DNA from: Oscillospiraceae bacterium
GTDB taxonomy: Bacteria > Bacillota > Clostridia > Oscillospirales > CAG-272
Assembly (NCBI GenBank): GCA_015063305.1
Contig: SVUJ01000015.1
Span: 1 to 43,242, forward strand
Direction of reading: 5' to 3'
Length of the DNA: 43,242 nucleotides
In this document: piece by piece, positions 16,418-25,647 of the stretch
Numbering within the stretch: the stretch's first letter is position 1
Layout of the letters: each line of letters starts with the position of its first letter
Made by a program: the position numbers and the translations under genes
The notes under the pieces: model-generated
Database searches by the model: none
What the model saw: only the letters and a program-made list of their open reading frames with translations
Told to the model about the DNA's origin: nothing

Positions 16418-17974
16418 ATGACACTCGACTACATTATCCTCGGATTGTATGCGATCTCAATGGTCGCTATCGCGTTCATCACAAAAAAACGTTCCAACTC
16501 GGTAAACGATTTCTTGCTTGCAGGTAAAAAAGGACTTAACGGTTGGATGACCGCCTTTGCCTACGGAACTACATATTTTTCTGCGGTTATATTTATCGGA
16601 TATGCGGGACAGTTTGGAAAGTCCTTTGGTCTTGCGTCTATATGGATCGGTATAGGAAACGCCATCCTTGGAACGCTCATCGCTTGGCTCGTGCTTGCAA
16701 AAAGAACAAGAAATATGACAAAGCGTCTTGGCGCAAAAACTATGCCCGAATTCTTTGAAAAGAGATACGGCAGTCAGGGCATAAAGCTCGCTTCTGCCAT
16801 TTTGATATTTATATTCCTCATTCCCTACTCCGCGTCGGTCTATAACGGTCTGAGCACCCTCTTTGAGATAGTTTTTGGTATTGAAGGCTGGATCGTAATG
16901 GCGGCTCTTGCAGCCCTCACAGCTCTTTACCTCTACTTCGGCGGATATTTTGCTACAGCCCTTTCGGATTTCGTTCAGGGTATTATTATGATAGTCGGCG
17001 TTATCTGTATGATATTCTGCTTTATGAACCACGAAAACATTATGTGGAACATTTCAGACCTTGCAAATAACCCCAACCTCACTTGGTTCACCTTTGGCGC
17101 TGAGAACAGCTCGGGGCTTTACGGAACAACGGTATCTCTCATATCCCTGATACTTCTTACATCCATCGGTGTATGGGGTCTTCCTCAGACAATTCACAAA
17201 TACTACGCAATCAGAGACAAAAAGGCTATAACTCAGGGAATAATCGTGAGCACAGCTTTTGCGCTCCTTATCGGAGTTATCGCTTATTTCACAGGCGCTC
17301 TGAGCTACTTCTTCCCCGAGGAGCTGGCGCACCTCGCTCCCACCGCGTATGAAAAGATCATGCCCACGATGCTGGGCGTAGTTATTCCCACGGGTCTTGT
17401 CGGTCTTATTGCCGTGCTCATTCTCTCGGCAAGTATGTCGACACTCGCTTCGGTATCGCTTACAAGCGCATCGGTCGTAGCCGTTGATATCTACAAGGGC
17501 AATATAAACAAAAAGGCAAGCGACAAGAAAGTAACTCTCCTTATGAGGATTTGCTGCTTTGCTTTCGTTGCCATCTCGGTTATAATAGCAATTTTTAACG
17601 ATAAATTCGGTATTGCAGCTATAGCATACATGATGGGTATAAGCTGGGGCACTCTTGCGGGCTGCTTTATGGGTCCGTTCGTTATCGGCCTGTTGTGGAA
17701 AAAGGTTTCCCGTCCCGCTGTCTGGTCATCCATCATATCCTCTCCCGTTATCACAGCAATATTGATAGTTGTTTTGGGCTTTGACAAGGGCAACTGGGAG
17801 TGTTCGTTTGGTCAAGCCATAAAGAATGGCGTTTCCACATCTCCGCTTATCGGTGTTATCTGCATGATCTTCTCTGTAATCATTACAGTAGCAATTACGC
17901 TTATCACCAAGGCTCCCGAAAAGGAGATAATTTACAATGCATTCGACGCTCCTCTTGAGGACGAGATAAAATAA
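16418..17974 (+). CDS. Sodium:solute symporter family (SSS) transporter
   Basis: A 518-residue membrane protein with about thirteen hydrophobic segments, the layout of the SSS/SLC5 family. Family marks near the N-terminus are SVNDFLLAGKKGLNGWMTAFAYG and the early TTYFSAVIFIGY. The C-terminal half has ILSASMSTLASVSLTSASVVAVDIYK, which carries the conserved serines of the second sodium site. Length is typical. The substrate cannot be read from sequence; as first gene of an aromatic amino acid operon, uptake of an aromatic amino acid or movement of an aryl acid is likely. The ribosome site is TTAGGAG. Confidence 0.88.
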   Translation: MTLDYIILGLYAISMVAIAFITKKRSNSVNDFLLAGKKGLNGWMTAFAYGTTYFSAVIFIGYAGQFGKSFGLASIWIGIGNAILGTLIAWLVLAKRTRNMTKRLGAKTMPEFFEKRYGSQGIKLASAILIFIFLIPYSASVYNGLSTLFEIVFGIEGWIVMAALAALTALYLYFGGYFATALSDFVQGIIMIVGVICMIFCFMNHENIMWNISDLANNPNLTWFTFGAENSSGLYGTTVSLISLILLTSIGVWGLPQTIHKYYAIRDKKAITQGIIVSTAFALLIGVIAYFTGALSYFFPEELAHLAPTAYEKIMPTMLGVVIPTGLVGLIAVLILSASMSTLASVSLTSASVVAVDIYKGNINKKASDKKVTLLMRICCFAFVAISVIIAIFNDKFGIAAIAYMMGISWGTLAGCFMGPFVIGLLWKKVSRPAVWSSIISSPVITAILIVVLGFDKGNWECSFGQAIKNGVSTSPLIGVICMIFSVIITVAITLITKAPEKEIIYNAFDAPLEDEIK

Positions 17975-17994
17975 AGTCAGGAAAGGTACATACT

Positions 17995-19296
17995 ATGATC
18001 TGGTCAAAGGAAGAAACTCTACCCAGAGAAAAGATAGAAGCGCTCCAATTAGAGCGTCTGAAGGAAACAGTGAACAGGGTTTACGCAAAAGTTCCCGCAT
18101 ATGCGGAAAAGATGGACGAGATGGGTGTGAAGCCCGAGGACATTAAAGCCCTCTCCGATCTGTCAAAGCTTCCCTTCGTTACAAAGCAGGATATGAGGGA
18201 CAACTATCCCTTCGGTCTTTTCGCGGTCGACAAGGACAGTCTTGTAAGAATACACGCTTCCAGCGGAACTACGGGTAAGCCTACGGTAGTAGGTTACACA
18301 CAGGGCGACCTTGAGACCTGGACAGATTGCGTGTCGCGTATCGCGTGTATGGGTGGCGCATCCTCTCACGACGTAGCGCAGATATGCTTTGGCTACGGAA
18401 TGTTCACAGGCGCGCTCGGTCTTCACTACGGACTTGAAAAAATAGGAGCGGCTATCGTTCCCTCCTCCACAGGCAACTCTCAGAAGCAGCTTATGTATAT
18501 GCAGGATTTTGAAACTTCGCTTTTGGTGGCAACTCCATCTTATGCGCTCCGCTTGGCAGAGGTCGCTCAGGAGATGGGAATAGACCCCGCGAAAGATATT
18601 AAGGTAAAGACCCTCCTTGTCGGAAGCGAGCTTCTCACCGACGCTATGCGCGAGGAGATGTATAAGGTATGGGGCAAGGACGTTCTCATAACCTCGAACT
18701 ACGGTATGAGTGAGCTTATGGGTCCCGGTGTATCGGGTGAATGCCTTGAGCATTGCGGAATGCATATAAACGAGGACTACTTTATCCCCGAGATCATAGA
18801 TCCCCAGAGCGGAGAGGTACTCCCCGCGGGTGAGCAGGGTGAGCTCGTTATCACCTGCATAAAGAAAGAGGGTCTTCCCCTTATCAGGTACAGAACAAAG
18901 GACATCACCCGTCTGTTCTACGAAAAGTGTAAATGCGGAAGAACCTTCTGCCGTATGGAAAACCTTGAGGGCAGAAGTGATGATATGATAAAGATACGCG
19001 GAGTCAACGTATTCCCGAGCGCGATCGAAGAGGTGATCCTCAGCTTCTCTGAGCTTGGTCCTCACTATGAGATCATTCTTGAGAGAGACGGATATATGGA
19101 CAAGATGACCATCAAGGTCGAGCTTGTACATAGCACCGACTCCTTCTCCGAGCTTGAAAGAATAAAGATATCAGTCATCAATAAGCTCAAGACCGTTCTC
19201 GGTCTTGAGGCGAAGGTAATGCTTGAATCCCCCAACACATTGCAAAGATTTGAGGGTAAAGCAAAAAGAGTAAAGGATTTAAGGAGTATTAACTGA
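17995..19296 (+). CDS. paaK: Phenylacetate-CoA ligase family protein (first copy)
   Basis: A 433-residue AMP-forming ligase of the PaaK family, which joins arylacetates to CoA with ATP, or the reverse. Visible are the adenylation loop SSGTTGKPTVVGYT (about residues 89-102), SNYGMSELMGPGVSGEC, the hinge region RYRTKDITRLF and [19 protein letters not shown]. Length is standard. It begins 20 bases after the symporter and ends one base before iorA. Next to IorAB it probably works on phenylacetyl-, 4-hydroxyphenylacetyl- or indoleacetyl-CoA. Direction in vivo is unknown. Confidence 0.93.
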   Translation: MIWSKEETLPREKIEALQLERLKETVNRVYAKVPAYAEKMDEMGVKPEDIKALSDLSKLPFVTKQDMRDNYPFGLFAVDKDSLVRIHASSGTTGKPTVVGYTQGDLETWTDCVSRIACMGGASSHDVAQICFGYGMFTGALGLHYGLEKIGAAIVPSSTGNSQKQLMYMQDFETSLLVATPSYALRLAEVAQEMGIDPAKDIKVKTLLVGSELLTDAMREEMYKVWGKDVLITSNYGMSELMGPGVSGECLEHCGMHINEDYFIPEIIDPQSGEVLPAGEQGELVITCIKKEGLPLIRYRTKDITRLFYEKCKCGRTFCRMENLEGRSDDMIKIRGVNVFPSAIEEVILSFSELGPHYEIILERDGYMDKMTIKVELVHSTDSFSELERIKISVINKLKTVLGLEAKVMLESPNTLQRFEGKAKRVKDLRSIN

Positions 19297-19297
19297 C

Positions 19298-21037
19298 ATG
19301 GCAAACAAAACACTTATGCTGGGTAACGAAGCTATAGCAAGAGGTGCGTATGAGGCAGGAGTCAAGGTTTCCAGCGCATATCCCGGAACTCCCAGCACCG
19401 AAATAAGCGAATATCTTGCAAAATATGATGAAGTATATACCGAATGGGCGCCCAACGAAAAGGTTGCCGCAGAGGTTGCCATCGGCGCATCCATCTCGGG
19501 TGTAAGAAGCCTTGCGTGTATGAAGCACGTGGGACTTAACGTGGCGAGTGACCCTCTTTACACCTTCGCGTACACTGGTGTAAACGGTGGAGCTGTGTTG
19601 GTCGTTGCAGACGACCCCGGTCTTGCAAGCTCTCAGAACGAGCAGGATACGAGAATGATAGGACGCTCGGCTCACGTTCCCGTGCTTGAGCCCTCGGACA
19701 GCCAGGAGGCAAAGGATTTTGTTAAGATAGGCTATCAGCTCAGCGAGGAATATGATACTCCCGTCATTCTCCGCACAACAACAAAGCTCGCTCACTCCCA
19801 GAGCGCAGTTGAGCTTTGCGACAGAGTTGAGGTAGAGGATAAGGAATATTCCAGAAACCTCGCAAAGTACGTAATGATGCCCGCGTCCGCGATAGGCAGA
19901 CACGTGGCTGTTGAAGCAAGAGAGCTCCGCATGGCAAATGACGCGACAGACTTCTCTGTCAATAAAATGGAGATAAACGATAAGAGCATCGGCTTTATCA
20001 CCTGCGGTATCGCATATCAGTATGTAAAAGAGGTTTGTCCGAACGCAAGTGTACTTAAATTCGGACTTGTCAATCCCCTTTCCAAAAAGCTTGTAGAGGA
20101 TTTTGTATCTCAGGTTGAGACGGTATACGTTTTTGAAGAGCTTGAGCCTGTTATGGAAGAACAGATAAGGGCATGGGGCTTCAACGTAAAGGGTAAGGAA
20201 TGCTTTACAAAGCAGGGTGAGTACAGCGCAAATCTTCTCAGAAGAGTGCTTTTCGGCGCGGATGAGACTGTGTTTGAAAAACAGGAGACTCCCAACCGTC
20301 CCCCCATTCTCTGCCCCGGATGCCCTCACAGAAGCGTTTTCTCGGTTCTCTCTAAGCTGAAGATCCATGCGGCGGGCGATATCGGTTGCTATACGCTTGG
20401 TGCGGTAGCTCCCCTCAGCGTTATAGATACCACCATTTGTATGGGCGCAAGTATCTCCTCTCTCCACGGTATGGAGAAGGCGAGAGGTAAGGAATTTACA
20501 AAGAATTGGGTTGCCGTTATCGGTGACTCCACCTTCCTTCATACCGGTATAAACTCTTTGATCAATATGGTCTATAACAAGGCGACGGGCACGGTAATGA
20601 TCCTTGATAACCGCACAACGGGTATGACGGGACATCAGGAGCACGCCGCTACAGGTAAAACGCTCAAGGGTGAGGATACATACGCTATAGATCTTGCGGC
20701 TCTTTGCCGTGCTGTTGGCGTCCAAAACGTAATTGAGATCAACGCGTTTGACGTAAAGGGACTTGAAAAGGCTGTGAGCGAGAGCGTTAAGGGCGATACT
20801 CTTACGGTTATTATCACAAAATCTCCTTGCGTACTTCTCAAGGGGCAAAAATTCCCCAACGTATGCAAGGTAGATCCCGATGCCTGCAGAAAATGCGGAG
20901 CTTGTATGAAGATAGGTTGCCCCGCTATGACTCGCGGCGAGGACGGCAAGGTAAAAATAGACGCAACCATGTGCAACGGCTGCGGTCTTTGCAAAAATTA
21001 CTGCAAATTCAATGCAATAGAAGTGGTGGAGAGATGA
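19298..21037 (+). CDS. iorA: Indolepyruvate:ferredoxin oxidoreductase, alpha subunit
   Basis: This 579-residue subunit of the thiamine-pyrophosphate enzyme oxidatively decarboxylates aryl pyruvates to arylacetyl-CoA with ferredoxin as acceptor. The N-terminal pyrimidine-binding half starts LGNEAIARGAYEAGVKVSSAYPGTPSTE. The C-terminal half has CPGCPHRSVF and the thiamine site GDSTFLHTGINSL with LDNRTTGMTGHQ (about 405-445). Two ferredoxin-type cysteine groups follow (about 527-575): CRKCGACMKIGCP and CNGCGLCKNYC. It is of the usual size and is coupled to iorB by overlapping ends. Confidence 0.96.
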   Translation: MANKTLMLGNEAIARGAYEAGVKVSSAYPGTPSTEISEYLAKYDEVYTEWAPNEKVAAEVAIGASISGVRSLACMKHVGLNVASDPLYTFAYTGVNGGAVLVVADDPGLASSQNEQDTRMIGRSAHVPVLEPSDSQEAKDFVKIGYQLSEEYDTPVILRTTTKLAHSQSAVELCDRVEVEDKEYSRNLAKYVMMPASAIGRHVAVEARELRMANDATDFSVNKMEINDKSIGFITCGIAYQYVKEVCPNASVLKFGLVNPLSKKLVEDFVSQVETVYVFEELEPVMEEQIRAWGFNVKGKECFTKQGEYSANLLRRVLFGADETVFEKQETPNRPPILCPGCPHRSVFSVLSKLKIHAAGDIGCYTLGAVAPLSVIDTTICMGASISSLHGMEKARGKEFTKNWVAVIGDSTFLHTGINSLINMVYNKATGTVMILDNRTTGMTGHQEHAATGKTLKGEDTYAIDLAALCRAVGVQNVIEINAFDVKGLEKAVSESVKGDTLTVIITKSPCVLLKGQKFPNVCKVDPDACRKCGACMKIGCPAMTRGEDGKVKIDATMCNGCGLCKNYCKFNAIEVVER

Positions 21038-21039
21038 TC

Positions 21040-21612
21040 ATGACAAAGAATATTATGATAGTTGGCGTAGGCGGACAGGGTACGCTCCTGACAAGCCGTA
21101 TCATCGGCAAAGCCGCAATAGAGATGGGTTATGACGTTAAGATCTCCGAGGTTCACGGAATGGCGCAGAGAGGCGGTAGCGTTGTTACCTTCGTGAGATT
21201 TGGCGAAAAGGTAAATGAACCTGTTGTTGAAGAGGGTCAGGCGGACGTTATCATCGCCTTTGAAAGACTCGAAGCTCTCAGATATGCTCACTTCCTCAAA
21301 AAGGACGGCGTGCTTGTTGTAAACGATTGCCGTATCGACCCTATGACGGTAGTTATCGGAGCAAAGGAATATCCTCAGAATATACTTGAAGGACTAAAGG
21401 AGCGCCACAACGTATATGCGATAGACGGTCAGAAGATCGCTCTTGAGCTTGGAAACAGCAAGGTGCTCAACTCGGTGGTGCTCGGTTATGCCGCACCGTT
21501 CGTTGGATTTGATAAGCAGGTATGGCTTGATACCATATCGGCAACAGTACCTCCCAAAACAATAGAGATCAATAAAAAAGCTTTCGAGCTTGGATATAAT
21601 GCAAATCTTTAA
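21040..21612 (+). CDS. iorB: Indolepyruvate:ferredoxin oxidoreductase, beta subunit
   Basis: A 190-residue gamma-type subunit of the 2-oxoacid:ferredoxin oxidoreductases. [21 protein letters not shown] is the hallmark, here given in part, followed by [16 protein letters not shown] at 21040 is chosen because GGAG lies eight bases upstream; an ATG at 21034 that overlaps the iorA stop as ATGA is only two bases from it. It completes the IorAB heterodimer. The reduced ferredoxin made here is an energy source in fermenting Clostridia. Confidence 0.94.
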   Translation: MTKNIMIVGVGGQGTLLTSRIIGKAAIEMGYDVKISEVHGMAQRGGSVVTFVRFGEKVNEPVVEEGQADVIIAFERLEALRYAHFLKKDGVLVVNDCRIDPMTVVIGAKEYPQNILEGLKERHNVYAIDGQKIALELGNSKVLNSVVLGYAAPFVGFDKQVWLDTISATVPPKTIEINKKAFELGYNANL

Positions 21613-21635
21613 AATTCAAAAAGGAACAAAGAATT

Positions 21636-22934
21636 ATGATTTGGAATGAAACAAAAGAATGCATGAGCCGAGAGGATATGACCAATCTGCAAAGCGCAAG
21701 ATTGGTAAAGCTTGTAGACTACATGTACCATAATGTACCCTTCTACCGCAAAAAGATGCAGGCTATCGGACTTATGCCCGGTGACATAAAGAGCATCGAA
21801 GACATCACAAAGCTCCCCTTCACTACAAAGGATGACCTCAGAGATAATTACCCCTTTGGTTTGTTTGCCGTTCCGAACTCTCAGATAGTAAGAATTCACG
21901 CGTCCAGCGGAACTACGGGAAAGGCTACTGTTGTTGGATACACAAGACACGACCTTGACGTTTGGGCAGAGTGTGTTGCAAGATGCCTCTCTATGGCTGG
22001 AGTTACAAAGGACGATATTATCCAGATCGCTTATGGCTACGGTCTTTTCACAGGCGGTCTTGGCGCTCACGACGGAGCGCAGAAGATCGGTGCTACGGTC
22101 GTTCCTATGAGCACGGGTAACTCTAAAAAGCTGACCACTATGATGGTAGACTTTGGAGCTACCGCTATTGCTTGTACCCCCTCGTATCTTCTCCACATCT
22201 CCGAGGTCCTTGCCGAGGAGGGCTTGCTCGATCAGATCAAGCTAAAGAGCGCTATTTGCGGCGCAGAGCCCTGGACCGAGAAGATGCACCACGAAATAGA
22301 GAGCAGACTTAACATTAAGGCTTTTGACATATACGGTCTTAGTGAGATCATGGGTCCCGGCGTTGCTTGTGACTGCGAATTCCACCGCGGACTTCACGTA
22401 TGCGAGGACCACTTCTATCCCGAAATACTTAATCCCGATACTCTCGCCCCCGCGCCTGACGGCGAGCTTGGCGAGCTGGCATTTACTACCCTCACTAAGG
22501 AAGGAATCCCGCTTATCCGTTACAGGACAAAGGACCTTACAAGCATCGACCGTACTCCCTGCGAATGCGGAAGAACCAGCGCTCGTATCTCCAGATTCAA
22601 GGGCCGTGTTGACGATATGCTCATTATCCGCGGTGTCAACGTGTTCCCGAGCCAGATCGAGGCGGCTCTGTGCGAGGTTGAAGAGGTAACTCCTCACTAT
22701 ATGATGATAGTTGACAGAGTTAATAACCTTGATACTCTTGAGGTTCAGGTAGAGCTTGATCAGAAGTACTACACCGACGAGATAAGAGTTATCGAGTCCT
22801 TCACAAAGAAGATAGCCCACGTTATCCAGCAGGCTCTCGGAATCAGCGCAAAGGTCAAGATAGTTGAGCCCCAGTCGCTCGTAAGAAGCCAGGGCAAGGC
22901 TGTTCACGTAATTGACAAGCGTAAACTTTATTGA
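21636..22934 (+). CDS. paaK: Phenylacetate-CoA ligase family protein (second copy)
   Basis: A 432-residue PaaK-type ligase, paralogous to the copy upstream of iorA. It shares SRLVKL-like N-terminal helices, the [17 protein letters not shown] loop (about residues 88-104), [15 protein letters not shown] and [18 protein letters not shown]. It is clearly diverged from the first copy over most of its length, so it may have a different aryl acid substrate or direction. It follows iorB by 23 bases and precedes the ACT gene by 39. Confidence 0.93.
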   Translation: MIWNETKECMSREDMTNLQSARLVKLVDYMYHNVPFYRKKMQAIGLMPGDIKSIEDITKLPFTTKDDLRDNYPFGLFAVPNSQIVRIHASSGTTGKATVVGYTRHDLDVWAECVARCLSMAGVTKDDIIQIAYGYGLFTGGLGAHDGAQKIGATVVPMSTGNSKKLTTMMVDFGATAIACTPSYLLHISEVLAEEGLLDQIKLKSAICGAEPWTEKMHHEIESRLNIKAFDIYGLSEIMGPGVACDCEFHRGLHVCEDHFYPEILNPDTLAPAPDGELGELAFTTLTKEGIPLIRYRTKDLTSIDRTPCECGRTSARISRFKGRVDDMLIIRGVNVFPSQIEAALCEVEEVTPHYMMIVDRVNNLDTLEVQVELDQKYYTDEIRVIESFTKKIAHVIQQALGISAKVKIVEPQSLVRSQGKAVHVIDKRKLY

Positions 22935-22973
22935 TAAATTTTCTGAATAACAATATTATAGGAGGAAATTACA

Positions 22974-23402
22974 ATGCTCGCAAAACAGCTTACAGTTTTT
23001 ATTGAAAACAGATCCGGAAGACTTTCCGAGGTGCTTAACGTTCTTAAAGAAAACAACGTAAATATTCTCTCTTTGAGCCTTGCGGACACCACCGAGTTCG
23101 GTCTTCTCCGCCTTATCGTTGACAATGCGGCCAAAGGCAAGGAAAAGCTGACCGAAAACGGATTTTCTTCGCTTCTCTCCGACGTTTCTATTATCAAGAT
23201 CCTTCACAAGGTTGGAAGCCTTCAGGAATTGCTCCGTATAATTGATGCTAACGGTGTAAATATTGAATATATGTACGGCCTCTCGATCGAAGACTCAACG
23301 GCTCACGTGGTTCTCAAGGCATCCAACACCGAAAAATTGGAGCAAATACTTGCCGAAAACGGAATCTCTACCCTTTCCACAGAGGAGCTTGCAAATTTAT
23401 AA
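22974..23402 (+). CDS. Tandem ACT-domain protein
   Basis: A 142-residue protein with two ACT-like repeats. The first begins LTVFIENRSGRLSEVLNVLKENNVNILS; the second, after residue 75, has VGSLQELLRIIDANGVNIEYMYG. ACT domains bind small ligands, often amino acids. Stand-alone tandem ACT proteins next to PaaK genes are common in Clostridia. It may sense an aromatic amino acid or regulate one of the ligases, but no enzyme domain is attached. A strong AGGAGG site precedes the ATG. Confidence 0.88.
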   Translation: MLAKQLTVFIENRSGRLSEVLNVLKENNVNILSLSLADTTEFGLLRLIVDNAAKGKEKLTENGFSSLLSDVSIIKILHKVGSLQELLRIIDANGVNIEYMYGLSIEDSTAHVVLKASNTEKLEQILAENGISTLSTEELANL

Positions 23403-23421
23403 TTAAATTTCAGGTATCACA

Positions 23422-24225
23422 ATGATAATTGATTTTCACACGCATATTTTTCCCGATAAAATAGCACAGAAAACCATTGATCTTCTTTCGGAAAAAGGCG
23501 GGATCCCCGCCTTTTCCGACGGAACGGTAAATGGGCTTATCTCGGGTATGGAGAGCGCGGGAGTTGATCTTAGCATCACTCTGCCCGTTGTAACAAATCC
23601 AACGCAATTTGACCGTATAAACGGCTTTGCCGCAGAGATAAACCAAGAATTTGCCCACAAGGAAAGACGTCTTATATCCTTCGCGGGTATTCACCCCGAC
23701 TGCGAGGATATCGACCGCAAAATGGCATTCATCGCCAACAGCGGATTTCTTGGTATAAAGCTACACCCCGACTATCAGGACACGTATATAAACGACGACC
23801 GTTACGTTCGCATCCTGGAATGCGCCGTTGAATACGATCTCATCGTTGTGACCCACGCGGGAGTTGACGTGGCATATAGCGAGGTACATTGCCCTCCCCC
23901 TCTCACCCTTGAGCTTATTCGCCGTGTGCCTCACGCGAAGCTCGTGCTGGCTCACATGGGCGCGAACGCTATGTTTGATGAAGCCTTGGAGCTGCTTTGC
24001 GGGGAAAACGTATATCTTGATACGGCATACGTCCTGAGATTTATCGGTGAAGAAATGTTCAAGAAAATGCTTGAGCGCCACGGCGAGGATAAGATCCTCT
24101 TTGCATCCGATTCTCCGTGGAGCGATATCAAAAAAGATGTGGATATTTTAAGATCATTTGACATAAGCGATACCGCCAAAGAAAAAATCTTTTGTGAGAA
24201 CGCCAAGGCGCTTCTCAAAATATAG
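23422..24225 (+). CDS. Amidohydrolase family (ACMSD/TIM-barrel) metalloprotein
   Basis: A 267-residue metal-dependent TIM-barrel protein. The metal ligands expected in the family are visible: HTH in IIDFHTHIFP (residues 6-8), THAGVD, LAHMGAN and ASDSPWSD near the C-terminus. The family contains hydrolases and non-oxidative decarboxylases of the ACMSD type; sequence alone does not say which. Its place between the ACT gene and the aminotransferase gene suggests action on a product or side product of the aromatic route. It begins 19 bases after the ACT gene. Confidence 0.85.
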   Translation: MIIDFHTHIFPDKIAQKTIDLLSEKGGIPAFSDGTVNGLISGMESAGVDLSITLPVVTNPTQFDRINGFAAEINQEFAHKERRLISFAGIHPDCEDIDRKMAFIANSGFLGIKLHPDYQDTYINDDRYVRILECAVEYDLIVVTHAGVDVAYSEVHCPPPLTLELIRRVPHAKLVLAHMGANAMFDEALELLCGENVYLDTAYVLRFIGEEMFKKMLERHGEDKILFASDSPWSDIKKDVDILRSFDISDTAKEKIFCENAKALLKI

Positions 24226-24234
24226 GTGACTAAT

Positions 24235-25428
24235 ATGGGATACAATCAGAAAATGTATGGGCTTGGAAGTAAGCGCTCCATCATAAGAGAAATTTTTGAA
24301 TACAGCAAGACACGCTCCCAGCAGATAGGCGCTGAAAACGTTTACGATTTCAGCCTCGGAAACCCCAGTGTTCCCGCCCCTGCTGAAGTCAACAATACGA
24401 TAGCGGAGCTCCTTGCAAGTGAAAATTCGGTACTCCTTCACGGATACACCTCGGCACAGGGCGATGCGGGTGTTCGCCGTGTTATTGCCGACAGAATAAA
24501 TGCCAAATTCAACGCAAGTATCACTCCCAATCATATATATATGACCTGTGGCGCTGCCGCTTCGCTTTCTATCTGCCTCAAGGCTCTTATTGAGGAAGAC
24601 GCACAGGAAGAGTGCATAGTTTTCGCTCCCTTTTTCACAGAATACAGAGTGTTCATTGAAAATGCGGGCGGAAAGATAGTTGTAAGCAAGCCTATGGAAA
24701 AGACCTTCCAGATCGATATCGCAGATTTTGAGAGCAAGATCAACGAGCATACAAAGGCAGTTATCGTGAACTCGCCCAACAATCCCAGTGGCGTAGTATA
24801 TTCCGAGGACACCGTAAAAGCGCTTTGCGAGGTGCTCAAGAGAAAGTCCGAGGAATACGGAAAGGTCATCTACCTTATCGCGGACGAGCCCTACAGAGAG
24901 CTTGTTTATTCCGGAGTAGAAGTTCCTTATCTTATGAACTACTACGACAACACTCTTGTTTGCTACTCTTACTCCAAATCCCTCTCTCTGCCCGGTGAAA
25001 GAATAGGCTACATAGCCGTCTGCCCCAATATGCAGGACGCCTCGAACGTCTACCTCGCGGTTTGCGGCGCAGGAAGATCTCTCGGATACGTTTGCGCCCC
25101 GAGCCTTTTCCAGCAGGTCATAGCGCGCTGTATAGACGCCAAGGTAAACGTTGAGGCATACAAGGAGAACAGAGATATCCTTTACGATAATCTTACCTCG
25201 TACGGATATGAATGTGTAAAGCCCGATGGCGCTTTTTACCTCTTTGTAAAGGCTCTTGAGGAGGACGCTTATAAATTCTTTGAACGAGCAAAGGATCACG
25301 AAATACTCGTTGTTCCCTGCGATGACTTTGGTGTCAGCGGATACGTTCGTATCGCCTATTGCACCGATAAATCAAAGGTGATCGGCGCGCTTCCCGCGTT
25401 TGAAGCACTTGCAAAGGAATACAAATAA
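24235..25428 (+). CDS. Pyridoxal-phosphate-dependent aminotransferase, class I/II
   Basis: A 397-residue fold-type I aminotransferase. SPNNPSGVVYS, then IADEPYRELVY and YSYSKSLSLPGERIGY with the Schiff-base lysine, are all clear; the N-terminus has FSLGNPSVPAP. Start: AGGTGA lies five bases before ATG 24235, which is preferred to GTG 24226. As last gene of the operon it probably removes the amino group from aromatic amino acids to give the aryl pyruvates used by IorAB. Substrate specificity is inferred only from its neighbours. Confidence 0.9.
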   Translation: MGYNQKMYGLGSKRSIIREIFEYSKTRSQQIGAENVYDFSLGNPSVPAPAEVNNTIAELLASENSVLLHGYTSAQGDAGVRRVIADRINAKFNASITPNHIYMTCGAAASLSICLKALIEEDAQEECIVFAPFFTEYRVFIENAGGKIVVSKPMEKTFQIDIADFESKINEHTKAVIVNSPNNPSGVVYSEDTVKALCEVLKRKSEEYGKVIYLIADEPYRELVYSGVEVPYLMNYYDNTLVCYSYSKSLSLPGERIGYIAVCPNMQDASNVYLAVCGAGRSLGYVCAPSLFQQVIARCIDAKVNVEAYKENRDILYDNLTSYGYECVKPDGAFYLFVKALEEDAYKFFERAKDHEILVVPCDDFGVSGYVRIAYCTDKSKVIGALPAFEALAKEYK

Positions 25429-25432
25429 AAGT

Positions 25433-25462
25433 AAGCGGCTCATAGACATGAGCCGCTTTTCT
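25433..25462 (+). terminator. Intrinsic terminator of the aromatic amino acid operon
   Basis: AAGCGGCTC and GAGCCGCTT form a perfect 9-bp stem with an 8-base loop, followed by TTCTTT. It begins four bases after the aminotransferase stop. Confidence 0.88.
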
Positions 25463-25483
25463 TTATATAATTAGCGCGATATT

Positions 25484-25528
25484 TTATTCAGCATCCTTTT
25501 CCTTTTTATGATAACGCAGACAGCACAT
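25484..25528 (-). pseudogene. 3' remnant of an ATC-hydrolase-family gene
   Basis: The minus strand here encodes MCCLRYHKKEKDAE and a stop, identical to the last 14 residues of the gene at 934-1443. The DNA differs by a single base in 45, and that change is synonymous (AAA to AAG for Lys). Upstream and downstream sequences show no further match. It is the tail of a lost second copy or a copied fragment. Confidence 0.75.
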
Positions 25529-25603
25529 AGCGATCTCCCATTTATGTTGTTTAATTAATCATTGATATTGAAGATGCCCTTGAAAACACTTTGCGCTTTG
25601 CCA

Positions 25604-25636
25604 AAAACGGCTTAATACTTGATATTAAGCCGTTTT
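25604..25636 (-). terminator. Intrinsic terminator downstream of the rhamnosidase
   Basis: AAAACGGCTTAATA and TATTAAGCCGTTTT form a perfect 14-bp stem with a 5-base loop, 11 bases beyond the rhamnosidase stop, with TTTTTGG on the minus strand. Confidence 0.85.
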
Positions 25637-25647
25637 ATTTTTAATGA

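Noticed and set aside
19289-20848. A 519-codon open frame antisense to iorA
   Set aside because: It lies entirely opposite a strongly conserved gene and has no recognisable domain or start signal. The same applies to long frames at 2222-3484, 12379-13503 and 30651-32243.
25561-25644. A short plus-strand frame reading IDIEDALENTLRFAKNGLI
   Set aside because: It looked like a gene tail, but it has no start or ribosome site and half of it is the perfect terminator hairpin of the rhamnosidase.
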